This document shows, piece after piece, positions 33,201-42,467 of a DNA stretch of 64,000 nt; position 1 is the first letter of the stretch, and each line of letters starts with the position of its first letter. The stretch is from contig NC_088325.1 of the NCBI RefSeq assembly GCF_910592395.1, positions 1,858,001 to 1,922,000 on the forward strand. The letters run 5' to 3'. The notes below the pieces were generated by a model that was given only the letters and a program-made list of their open reading frames with translations, made no database searches and was not told where the DNA came from. The translations under genes and the position numbers were made by a program. Source of the stretch: Lineus longissimus (lineage: Eukaryota; Nemertea; Pilidiophora; Heteronemertea; Lineidae).

Positions 33201-36200
33201 CTGAGTCATACCAAACAGCGTATGAAACAGCGTATGATTTTTATTAAGCTCTTGTACCAGCTCGTACTGCATGCCATGCTCCCTTGCGGTAGAATGCAAG
33301 TGAACGAAAATGATCCTGAATGTGGCCTCTTCAAAATAGTTTGCCAAGTGAAACCTTCTTAGGGCAGAAGAAGCGGGGCGCCTGATTCAGGAGGAGGAAT
33401 TGGGATATGGAGTTTAGTTGCTATAGAGGCCCTGTCAGAGATTATCACTAAATCCCCTGAAAGTGTGTCGTCTGTTTGGACATACATGTAGGTGCATGTA
33501 GCCTCTGTCTAGTCTTCGGACACACTGCCATTGAATGTAGAATTTCATGGCACCAGAAAAATGGTGATTGTTATGGTCCGGTGAAGTAGAAGATCTTGGG
33601 GCAGGCAGGAAAGTAATGATTACTCATCTCGCGATTTCTCAACAGATGTGGTCCTCCTGGTTTGACGTTACAAATGGCTCGGCTTAATAACGAACAGTCC
33701 AAATTCCGAGATATTGACACTCTTCTCTTATAAGAGCGATTTTCAGTGCTGCATTGACTTTTTTAACATACCGAAAACATCAAACTGGTTAGTGGCCATA
33801 ACTCCCACATCTTACCCAACATATAATCTCAATCTGGTTGCGGCCTTTCGTTACAACTTCCCTATTATGTACATTGTATTACATATCGTTCCGTCGTTTC
33901 ACTATCTCCTTTAAGGATGAATTTGTGTTCAGCACTGATTTGTGTATTTTTCAAACTTACCTAAAACATCCAATTTCGGCGAGTTTGTAGCTACTTGTCC
34001 ATCAGCCTCACACAACCAAAGCCCACGGTCCGAACGTTGAACATTACTTAACTGAAAATTATAGTTATTCTTATCACATTGAATCTTTGTTAATCTTGAT
34101 TCGTACCCCTTTAAAACAGCAGAGCAACCGCTGGTAACCATGTCGAAAGAGACTTTCTTGATGAAGTGCAACTCGTGCCACCACCTTACAACTTTGGCGG
34201 TTCCACCCGCAATGTTACAACTCAGCGTTATCGTTTCTCCGAGGCGTGTACGTGAATTGCTGATGGTATTCGTTACTGTATAATCAGGAGAATCTGAAAT
34301 TAGAAAATGAAGACACGATCTTTTGTCAATGTACACAGGATAACACATTACGAAGTAACATTGTATTCTAAAACAACTGGGTTGGGAATGAACCGCACAT
34401 TACAGTGTAAATGCACTATGCGCCAATGAAGCCTCGTTTTGAATTCAGCGGTTTGGGCTAGACAAGCATTACCGCTTGGGTTGGTGCAAAATGTGGAAGC
34501 ATTTAAAAAACATTTAAAACCACATTATTTGACATTTGATTTTGAGATGTTTGAGAATAGAAATTGACACCTCCAGTGAGGTTTCAATTCCCTACACAAT
34601 GTCGACAAGGTGGAACACTTTTGTGGGACTTGATGATTATTCGAACGAGAAAATGATGATACGAAGGAAATTTTTTGAGTGGCTTCGCAACTCTTTAGTA
34701 ATTTTGGTTGTAATTTTTTGTAATATGTCCTACACGCGTCTGACCAGCACTCAACTGATGTGGTCCTCCTGGTTTGACCTCACAGATAGCGCGGCATGAT
34801 AAGGAACATTCCGAATTTTATCGAGCGATTTTGAATGCTGCATTGACTTTTTTAACATATCAAACTCATCAAATCTGGTATATGGCCATCACTCCAGCAT
34901 CTCACCTAACACATCATCTCAATCTGATTGCGACCTTATTAATTACAACTTTCCGTTATCGTTCCGTCGTTTCACTATCTCCTTTAAGGATGAATTTGAA
35001 TTCTGCATTGATATATGTATTTTCCATACTTACCTGAAACATATAATCTCAGCATGCTTGTGGCTACTTGTCCATCAGCCTCACACAACCAATACCCGCT
35101 GTCCGAAAGTTGAACATTATTTAATTGAAAATTATAGTTATCCTTATCACATTGAATGTTTCTTAATCTTGATTTGTACCCCTTTAAAACAGCAGAGCAA
35201 CCGCTGGTAACCATCTTGACAATATAAGGTCTGAAGCGCCAATGGTGCCACCACCTTACATGTTTTACATCGCTGGCGGTTCCACCCGCAATGTTACAAC
35301 TCAGCGTTATCGTTCCTCCGTGGCGTGCACGTGAATTGCTGATGGTATTCGTTACCGTATAATCAGGAGAACCTGAAATTAGAAAATGAAGACACGATCT
35401 TTTGTCAATGTACTCAGACCAACACATTACGAAGTAACATTGTATTCTAAAACAACTGGGTTGGGAATGAACCGCACATTACAGTGTAAATGCACTATGC
35501 GCCAATGAAGCCTCGTTTTGAATTCAGCAGTTTGGGCTAGACAAGCATTACCGCTTGGGTTGGTGCAAAATGTGGAAGCATTTCAAAAACATTTAAAACC
35601 ACATTATTCGACTTTGAATTTTGAGATGTTTGAGAATAGAAATTGATACCTCGAGTGAGGTTTCAATTCCCTACACAATGTCGACAAGGTGGAACACTTC
35701 TGTGGGAATTGATGATTATTCGAACGAGAAATGATGATACGAAGGAGATGTTTTGAGTGGCTTCGCAGCGCTTCAGTAATTTTGGTTGTAATTTTTTGTA
35801 ATATGTCCTACACGCGTCTGACCAACACTCAATTGATGTGGTCCTCCTGGTTTGACCTCACAGATAGCGCGGCATGATAAGGAACATTCTGAATTTTATC
35901 GAGGGATTTTGAGTGCTGCATTGACTTTTTTAACTTATCGAACTCATCAAATCTGGTATATGGCCATCACTCCAGCATCTCACCTAACAAATCATCTCAA
36001 TCTGATTGCGACCTTATTAATTACAACTTCCCGTTGTTCCGTCGTTTCACTATCTCCTTTGAGGATGAATTTGTGTTCTGCATTGATATATGTATTTTTC
36101 AAACTTACCTGAAACATCCAATATCAGCCAGTCTGAGGCCTTTTGTCCATCAGCCTCACAAAACCAACGCCCACTGTTCAAAGGTTGAACATTACTTAAT

Positions 36201-37067
36201 TGAAAATTATAGTTATTCTTATCACATTGAATGTTTGTTAATCTTGATTCGTACTCAATGATATCAGAAACAGAGCAACCGCTGGTAACCATTACGACAA
36301 TCATGATGAAGTCCATCTCGTGCCACCACCTTACATGTTTTACATCGCTGGCGGTTCCACCCGCAATGTTACAACTCAGCGTTATCGTTTCTCCGAGGCG
36401 TGGATGTGAATTGCTGATGGTATTCGTTATCTTTAACTCAGGAGTACCTAAGATTAGAAAATGAAGACACGATCTTTTGTCAATGCAAACAGACCAACAC
36501 ATCACGAATTAACATTGTAACAATGTTAACAAGGTGGATCAATAGTGGGAATAGAGGATTATTCGAATCAAAAAATTGTGATACGAAGCAAATGTTTTGA
36601 GTGACTTTGCAGCGCTCTAAATATTTTGGCTTTCATTGCCAAATATCCTACCAACATGTGAAATATATCTCTCATAGTTGTTTCCTTTTTTGGCTTTCGA
36701 AGAACGTATTTTTCAATTTAAAGTTGGCCGCTGATTCCAGTTTTCTTGGTTTAGTGTTTAGGCTGGGACAGTTATGCTTATGGCTATAAGCTTTAGCTAT
36801 CGATTCGATTATATTAAACTAGTGACTTCACTGGGCTGCCAAAGGGTAACCGACTTGATTAGCTTTACCCAAGGTTTTTTTACATTGGCCATCCTTATAG
36901 TACCATAATCGTGACAATCAGGAATAAGTAGCCAACTCTGTTTTACTAATAACATATATTGCAGCAGTGAACAGCAATCACCGCGATAATAAAAAATGTA
37001 AACTACGCAAAAATGACTTACCTCTGATCAAGAGTAGTGAAAGTATCGAAAGTTGTAGAAGTTTCAT
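20524..37067 (-). CDS. Receptor gene B: complete, FN3-2 exon broken
   Basis: Exons in transcription order: signal peptide 37022-37067; V1 36109-36447; V2 35034-35372; V3 33961-34293; three Ig1-Ig2 pairs (31315-31608/30643-30945, 28550-28843/28079-28381, 25986-26279/25337-25636); FN3-1 23341-23658; a disrupted FN3-2 (21880-22961); transmembrane 21631-21697; tail 20524-21247. The predicted ectodomain has three V-like and six C2-like Ig domains. FN3-2 is split by an 830-bp element, has a 27-bp deletion, and ends in the wrong phase. Read through, the protein would stop inside the element and be secreted. If FN3-2 is skipped, FN3-1 joins the transmembrane exon in phase and gives a normal receptor. 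The intact tail argues that this happens, but transcripts are needed. Confidence 0.8.
21631..21697 (-). CDS. Gene B transmembrane exon
   Basis: A 67-nt exon encoding AVGGLVGAGIVAIPVVILAVIL, about 22 hydrophobic residues with small-residue GxxG-type spacing. The gene C acceptor (ACAG before CAGCTG) is ACTG here. The next AG, three bases on, would be used instead, removing one alanine codon but keeping the frame. The exon ends in phase 2 before GTAAGC. Confidence 0.8.
22236..22304 (-). other. tRNA-like segment in the element (minus strand)
   Basis: Contains a B-box-like AAGTTCGAGTCCC and an A-box-like TGGCCTTGAGG at roughly tRNA spacing. The stems do not pair well, so it is a tRNA-derived remnant rather than a working tRNA gene. 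Confidence 0.35.
22601..22667 (+). other. tRNA-like segment in the element (plus strand)
   Basis: Has a good B box (GGGTTCGAATCCC), a D-arm-like TTGCTCAGACTGTTAGGGC and a possible anticodon arm. The acceptor stem does not pair. Probably a tRNA-derived SINE-like remnant. Confidence 0.4.
23341..23658 (-). CDS. Gene B FN3-1: fibronectin type III exon
   Basis: A 318-nt phase 1-1 exon starting GPPSAPSKLEVVNS. It has the B-strand tryptophan (LKWISEINGG), the tyrosine of FYVQYKK and the F-G region GLESSVEYMFRVRSRN. It ends ASGETQ before a GTTTGT donor. It is a spacer domain between the Ig array and the membrane. Confidence 0.85.
23659..25336. other. Gene B intron with hairpin element and unique insert
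   Basis: Intron between the last Ig2 and FN3-1. It contains a perfect long palindrome (24056-24233), a run of G at about 23899-23908, and about 0.6 kb (24.24-24.85 kb) with no counterpart in gene C. No exon is recognised in the unique part. Confidence 0.5.
24056..24233. mobile_element. Perfect 82-bp inverted repeat, TTAA-flanked hairpin element
   Basis: Two arms, 24056-24137 and 24152-24233, are exact reverse complements across a 14-base spacer. The outer four bases at each end read TTAA, suggesting a foldback element inserted at TTAA. The corresponding gene C intron near 44.4 kb lacks it. Transcribed with gene B it would form a long perfect RNA hairpin. Confidence 0.85.
25337..25636 (-). 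CDS. Gene B Ig2, pair 3 (membrane-proximal)
   Basis: A 300-nt phase 1-1 exon, one codon shorter than other Ig2 exons (FQVNFKFK instead of FQAKVFKFK). It lacks the first cysteine. Its donor joins FN3-1 in phase 1. Confidence 0.83.
25986..26279 (-). CDS. Gene B Ig1, pair 3
   Basis: A 294-nt phase 1-1 exon with both cysteines and core tryptophan. It is the last Ig1 domain before the membrane-proximal part of gene B. Confidence 0.84.
28079..28381 (-). CDS. Gene B Ig2, pair 2
   Basis: A 303-nt phase 1-1 exon of the single-cysteine Ig2 type. It begins FSPRIDPEASSTYDVV and has the NSS and NYT sequons. Confidence 0.84.
28550..28843 (-). CDS. Gene B Ig1, pair 2
   Basis: A 294-nt phase 1-1 exon. It encodes the same residues as Ig1 of pair 3 (25986-26279), as expected from the tandem duplication. 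The BC loop is GGYPEHIE. Confidence 0.84.
30643..30945 (-). CDS. Gene B Ig2, pair 1
   Basis: A 303-nt phase 1-1 exon of the Ig2 type without the first cysteine. It starts FSPRIDQEANMTYDVV, with GEMGKEASF in place of the usual GEIGKEASF. It lies in the newer copy of the 2564-bp tandem duplication. Confidence 0.84.
31315..31608 (-). CDS. Gene B Ig1, pair 1
   Basis: A 294-nt phase 1-1 exon with both Ig cysteines. The BC loop is GGYPEHIE, followed by RHQWLWMKSGSTVEQ. It differs slightly from the two other, nearly identical, gene B Ig1 exons. Confidence 0.84.
31609..33960. other. Gene B intron between V3 and first Ig1
   Basis: Contains the module repeat and the 33.1-33.6 kb block shared with genes A and C at the same place. 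A poly-C run lies near 32303-32316. No exon is recognised. Confidence 0.5.
33961..34293 (-). CDS. Gene B V3: V-like Ig domain exon
   Basis: A 333-nt phase 1-1 exon, two codons shorter than its relatives. SDVKHVRWW is shortened to KVVRWW, and the first loop is ELHFIKKVSFDMV. The second loop reads EADGQVATNSP. Confidence 0.85.
34294..36108. repeat. V-intron repeats of gene B
   Basis: The two introns inside this span (34294-35033 and 35373-36108) repeat the roughly 0.7-kb V-intron unit of genes A and C. The V2 exon (35034-35372) lies between them. No other exon is seen. Confidence 0.6.
35034..35372 (-). CDS. Gene B V2: V-like Ig domain exon
   Basis: A 339-nt phase 1-1 exon with variable loops HWRFRPYIVKMV and EADGQVATSM. 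It contains SRARHGGTITL where other copies have PRLGETITL. The four-cysteine pattern is kept. Confidence 0.85.
36109..36447 (-). CDS. Gene B V1: V-like Ig domain exon
   Basis: A 339-nt phase 1-1 exon. The loop after RWWH reads EMDFIMIVVMV. The region after the third cysteine is also changed (SVSDIIEYES in place of SVAFKGYES). The second loop is EADGQKASDW and the last cysteine sits in GRWFC. Confidence 0.85.
36448..37021. other. Gene B intron 1
   Basis: Intron between the signal-peptide exon and V1, shared closely with gene A (13048-13622) and gene C (53193-53778). No exon is seen inside it. Confidence 0.55.
37022..37067 (-). CDS. Gene B exon 1: signal peptide
   Basis: Identical in coding sequence to the gene A exon: 15 residues with a leucine-rich core, then GTAAGT in phase 1. 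It marks the start of gene B. The ATG is preceded by the conserved sequence found in all three copies. Confidence 0.85.
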
Positions 37068-37990
37068 CGCGATCAGAGTTGTAGTTGGCTGGGAAATTCG
37101 AGCATGGAGAGATTAGTTTACACTGCTATCTAAAGTTACTCCATTTGAACGCGATAACTACTCTCGGCATCAAGTAGGCGATGACTCTGGATCATGTGAT
37201 GGTAAGGCATCAAGTTTTGTGACCAGATAACGTCATGTTGGTTGATCTGACCTACTGGTCTGGTATTCCTTCCGATCGTTGACATAGCAAACTATCAGAT
37301 GTGTATATGGTCTCTTACTCAAACAACATATTTTCCGTGACAAAAAAATAGCAAACAGAAGTTTGACAGGCGAATATAAAATATGATATAATTAGCAAGA
37401 ACAAAGAAGCATGATATACATTGTACTCTCAACTCATGATCAGTTATACCGTATACTGATATCGGTCTGAAAATGTTAAGTCCATGAACTTTCCGTTGAT
37501 GACTGTCGCTACTGGGTCTAGATGAGCACATGGCGACTCTTGACCGTGAGCAATATCGTCACTCAAGTGACTTGGAGCCAACTCTTGAGCGCCATCGGCT
37601 TGTCATGTGCAGCTCTCGGCCGTGTTTTGACCGGGATGGTCGTGTTACAAGCAAACATAACAAAAGGTGACATCGCCCGATTAGGTCACCGTACTGAATA
37701 AGTGACAAAAATCAACTGATTATGTGACATCGCCCGATTAAGTGACACAAATCAAAAGGTTATAGGTGACCGACGTACCAACGATTGAGGTTGATGACGA
37801 AACTAAGCATTGTAGTTTTAATCAAGGACTTATCCAGTGACGAATTTAGGGGAATTATCCCGAAAGGTTGCATTTTCGAACAGTGCACACTGTAGTTACC
37901 AGTGTTAAAACCGCTTCCACTCGGGTGTTCAGTTCGACTTCAGGGAAGTTTCAAACTATGGCCTTTGACAGACACATCGAAAGATATTCT
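37068..37990 (-). promoter_or_regulatory. Conserved 5' flank of gene B
   Basis: The same upstream sequence as gene A, with two intact GTGACATCGCCCGATTA copies near 37667 and 37724. Probable promoter and 5' UTR region by position; no core element is identified. Confidence 0.4.
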
Positions 37991-38322
37991 GGAGGTTCAC
38001 ATCAATACTGTCACAACACCCGTAAATCTTCACCACCTCCTGGACTGTCAGCACCCCTGCACAAAGACAGCGAGGCGGTTCACATCAATACTGTCACAAC
38101 ACTCGTAAATCTTCACCACCTCCTGGACTATCAGCACCCCTGCACATAGACAGCGAGGCGGTTCACATCAACACTGTCACAGCAACCGGTAAAGCTTCAC
38201 CACCAGCTGGACTATCAGCACCCCTGCACATAGACAGCGAGGCGGTTCACACAGCAACCGGTAAAGCTTCACCACCTGCTGGACTATCAGCACCCCTGCA
38301 CAATATAGACATCGAGGCAAAC
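37991..38322. repeat. 84-bp tandem repeat, about 4 copies
   Basis: A shorter version of the array at 14.6-15.4 kb. Later units differ by a 12-bp deletion and a 3-bp insertion, both multiples of three. Confidence 0.85.
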
Positions 38323-39823
38323 AATTATAACTCTATGTGGGAATGAATATACAAGAGTTATGGAATACCAGCATTGGCTTTTCCAACTACACGCATAAAA
38401 AGAGTCTTTCAATATATGGAAGGTCTGATATAACTGTCAATTGCTTGAATACATCAGGAGCTGGCGCATCCTCAAAAGGCAAATAGGCTAGAAATGCCCA
38501 AGAGCGTTCATCAGAAGTTAGAGGTATCGCCTTTTACCGTCATGAGGCCAGGAATGGGCACGGTTGTGATATTCGAAAAACTTCTGTTGTGTTTACAAAA
38601 TGATTTATCTACGAATTGAGGAAATGAAAGAGATAGCACTGGCAGAGATCTCATCATAATCGCCATGAAAAAAATCCTGTCCAATTCGGTCACAAAATAA
38701 ATCTCTGACGAAGCTGATTAACTACCGAGTTAATGTGTTTCCTGACAATCAAAGGGCCTACATAACTCATTAATTCAGAGGGACCATTGTTTAGTCTGAG
38801 TACGGTTTCATCTTCATTTGTAATAACCCCATTAAGTAATTATCACATTAAAAAAATGCATATGCACCATGCAATCATAATTTCAATGACAAATCATCAT
38901 CCACCATCATCATACATGTAGACCCATGGCATGGCAATGAGTCATTTTCATTCCTATATCAAAGACATTGGTAGATTCTTCCCGGGTGTAATGCAAACTA
39001 TGGATACATTAAATACCTTACAGGATCGGAATGGTGGTGACCGTCGATTAAGTCAGGAATCTCGACTACAAACATGACTATACCGTGCTAAAATGAATGA
39101 AATATATTACAAAGTCACTCATTTGAAAAGATTTAAGGAATTTTTTCCTGCATTCATAACATAAGTAGTTTACCTATCATTAGTTCATCAAGGAAAATGT
39201 TCTTTAAGAAGAAAGGGATTAAATCCATGAGAAAGACATTACAAATGTAGGGCGGAATGTTGTGGCCTTGACGGAGTCCTGTACCAATGAAAACCGGCGT
39301 GACGTAAACGACGGTCACAACCTTCCCTATATTATACAATACATCATGTATTACACAAGCGCTCTGTACGTTGGTTTTGTCACAAAGCACATAAAAACAC
39401 TTCGACATAGGTGTCCATTTAAGAATTTTCTGATAGGGTAGCAGCAAAACCACCGCCGCCGCGACGAGGAATGCGTTAATAGGTCGATATTACAACTAGA
39501 ACAAAGAAGTAATATATGTTGTATCGGCTCGTGATCCCAATCACCAATATCATGATAAAATTTACAACATTCCAATACCAATTGCTTTTTTCTTACATAT
39601 ATTCTCAAAAAGCATATTTCTATGATAGCCTGACTCTGTAGATTTAGAATCAACCATTGATTGAGGATCCACTTTCATCCCAGCCATGTATTTACCACAA
39701 CTTGACATTATGATAAGCTCTATTTCACTGTGCAACTCTCCCTGTCGTCGCTGCCCAAAAATCATGACAGTTTTGTTAGTAATTCTTATTATACATGCAT
39801 AACTAAATAAATGTGGTAAGCCT
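38323..39823. other. Spacer between genes B and C with 3'-flank module
   Basis: Same organisation as 15.4-16.9 and 55.1-56.6 kb. It contains one module copy at 39.15-39.5 kb. No supported gene. Confidence 0.5.
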
Positions 39824-40116
39824 TCTAAACGATCCAACCTCGCCATCTCGGATGCATGCAATCAACATACAAGTCCAAGCCTTCTATAAACGATCCAACC
39901 TCGCCATCTCGGATACATGCAATCAACATACAAGTCCAAGCCTTCTATAAACGATCCAACCTCGCCATCTCGGATACATGCAATCAACATACAAGTCCAA
40001 GCCTTCTATAAACGATCCAACCTCGCCATCCCGGATATATGCAATCAACATACAAGTCCAAGCCTTCTATAAACGATCCAACCTCGCCATCTCGGATACA
40101 TGCAATCAACATACAA
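39824..40116. repeat. 61-bp minisatellite, about 5 copies
   Basis: The only 61-bp array in this spacer; the other two spacers have two arrays each. It ends at the same CCCAATTGG boundary. Confidence 0.93.
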
Positions 40117-41365
40117 GTCCCAATTGGTTGATCAAAAGTGGTCATCACCAACATTTTGGCAATGCCTAGCTTTTAACATCTTATTCTGAAACCGATATAG
40201 CATATTTACAAAGCTAATGAATATAAGCTTATACTTTAGGAATTGATACTTCACTGGAGATATTGGTTACCAAAACTACGAAGGTGGAGCTAAAATGACC
40301 ACAATTTGACATTTTATAGTGGTCACATTTTGGCTAACGCCAAGCTTTCAAGGGCTAATTTTGAAAAACACGGTGACATATTTTACAATAATGAATAAGA
40401 GCCCATATTTTTACATTCGTAACATCAACTCTATCTATCTTGTGAAAACTATCGTGGCATCTGCAAAATACATATTTGATCCGGTAAATTGAAGACTGGA
40501 TCAGAATTTAATATCGTCTATAGGTTTTTGCTTTTCGTCCGCAGAATTAAATAGGGTCGCAATTGAATTTCCACACCTTCAAAAGTTAGTCTAATCAGAG
40601 TCTTTCAAGTCTTTCAAATATTTGAAAGACTCTGATCTAATAGAAGAAAGTTCTCATTCAACGAAACCCTTTAGTCTCCATAAAGTTGCGGCAACTATAG
40701 TTCACATCCCCGCCACTAGGGCTGCTAGACTCTTCCCGGGTGTATATATAATGCAGACTATGGATATATTCAATATTTACAACTCATAGGACCGAAGTGG
40801 TGGTGACCATCGCTTACGTCAGGAATCTCGACTACAAACATGACTATACCGTGCTAAAATGAACGAAAGATATCACAAAATCACGTATTTGAAAAGAGTT
40901 AAGGACGTTTTTGCTGCAATCATAATATAAGTATTTAGTTCACCCGTCATCTGTTCATCAAGGAAAATGTACTTATAGAAGAAAGGGATTAAATCCGTGA
41001 GAAAGAGATTACAAATGTAGGGCGGAATGTTGTGACCTTGATGGAGTCCTGTACCAATGAAAACCGGCGTGACGTAAACGACGGTCACAACCTTCCCTAC
41101 AGACTACGTTAACAATACAATATATCATGTTATACACGGGCGCCACCTGTACGTCGGTGATGTCACAAGCACATACAAACACCTCGACAGAGGTGTCCCT
41201 TTAAGAATTTTCTGATCGGTCTTAATAGGGTACCAGCCACGGCCGCCGCGACGTGACTCTGACTGTCACTAGGGTATTTCGTTGGTGTGGCAGAGACGAA
41301 AATGTTGTCTGTTTGACGCACACACAAGTTATAATCAGCGCCACCTATTGGGATGTTGATACCTA
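40117..41365 (-). other. 3' flank of gene C
   Basis: Contains the small inverted repeat near 40596-40637 and one 3'-flank module just after the stop codon of gene C. Probably includes the 3' UTR. No polyadenylation signal is confidently placed. Confidence 0.4.
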
Positions 41366-42467
41366 TTATTCCGAACTAAGTTGTCTGAAGTCCAAGTACC
41401 CTCCATGCGTTACTGGCGCTACTGGATCTAAATGCGCGTATGGTGACCCTTGCTCGTTTGCCATATTGTCGTTCGAACGACTTGTAACCAACTCTTGGGC
41501 GCCATTCGAGCGACTTGGAGTCTGCCCATTGGACCCATTAGCTTGTCTTGAACTGCTCTCTGCTGTACTTTGATCAGGCTGCGCGTCCTTGTGAATTCTT
41601 AGCTCTTTCTGTGCGTCTGTTACGAAGATTGGTAGGTCATTGTATGTACCTTCAGGCTCCTGTCCCTCCTGGTCGCTTATTGGATCGCTTAAGATATACT
41701 CCCCAGACTCATCGTCTGAGGAGCCATTAGCTTGTCTTGAACTGCTCTCTGCTGTACTTTGGTCAGGCTGCGCGTCCTTGTGAATTCTTAGCTCTTTCTG
41801 TGCGTCTGTTACGAGGATTGGTAGGTCATTGTATGTACCTTCAGGCTCCTGTCCCTCCTGGTCGCTTATTGGATCGCTTAAGATATACTCCCCAGACTCA
41901 TCGTCTGAGGAGCCACTAGCTTGTCTGGAACTTCTCTCTGCTGTACTTTGGTCAGGCTGCGCGTCCTTGTGGATTCTTAGCTCTTTCTGTGCGTCTGTTA
42001 CGAGGATTCGTAGGTCATTGTATGTACCTGCAGGCTCCTGTCCCTCCTGGTCGCTTATTGGATCGCTTAAGATATAATCCCCAGACTCATCGTCTGAGGA
42101 GCCACACTCCGTTTGATTTTGCTGAGGTGCACGAACTGGGCGTAGACCTGGAACACCCTGCTGCCATGTCGCGTTATCGTATGCACCCACGTCAACGTCT
42201 ACGTCATCGTCGGACTCCGCAGGCTCATTCCTATGGGCTCCGTGAACCGGAACGCGGTGCCCCGTAGGCAATGGCTGTGGGGGTTTTTGTCCATGCCAGC
42301 GTTCACGGTCAAACACATCATTTACGTGATCTGTCTCAATTTTGGCGTAAATGTGTACCTGAGGTTTTCCGTCTGTTGTGAATTCAACCCTGGTATCATC
42401 GTAATCAGCGTTGTCATTTGCCGGTCGATGACACTGCCTCTTCCTCCATCGCAGCAGACCACGTTTC
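41366..42467 (-). CDS. Gene C cytoplasmic tail exon (three 63-residue repeats)
   Basis: A terminal exon of 366 codons plus stop. The membrane-proximal part (KRGLLRWRKRQ, ADYDDT, HIYAKIE) and C-terminus (GGYLDFRQLSSE) match genes B and D. Between them a 189-bp unit is present three times. Each unit has an acidic DDESG run, then YILSD or EYILSD, and a YNDL site. The tail would act inside the cell as a docking region if its tyrosines are phosphorylated; this is inferred from motif shape. Confidence 0.86.
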
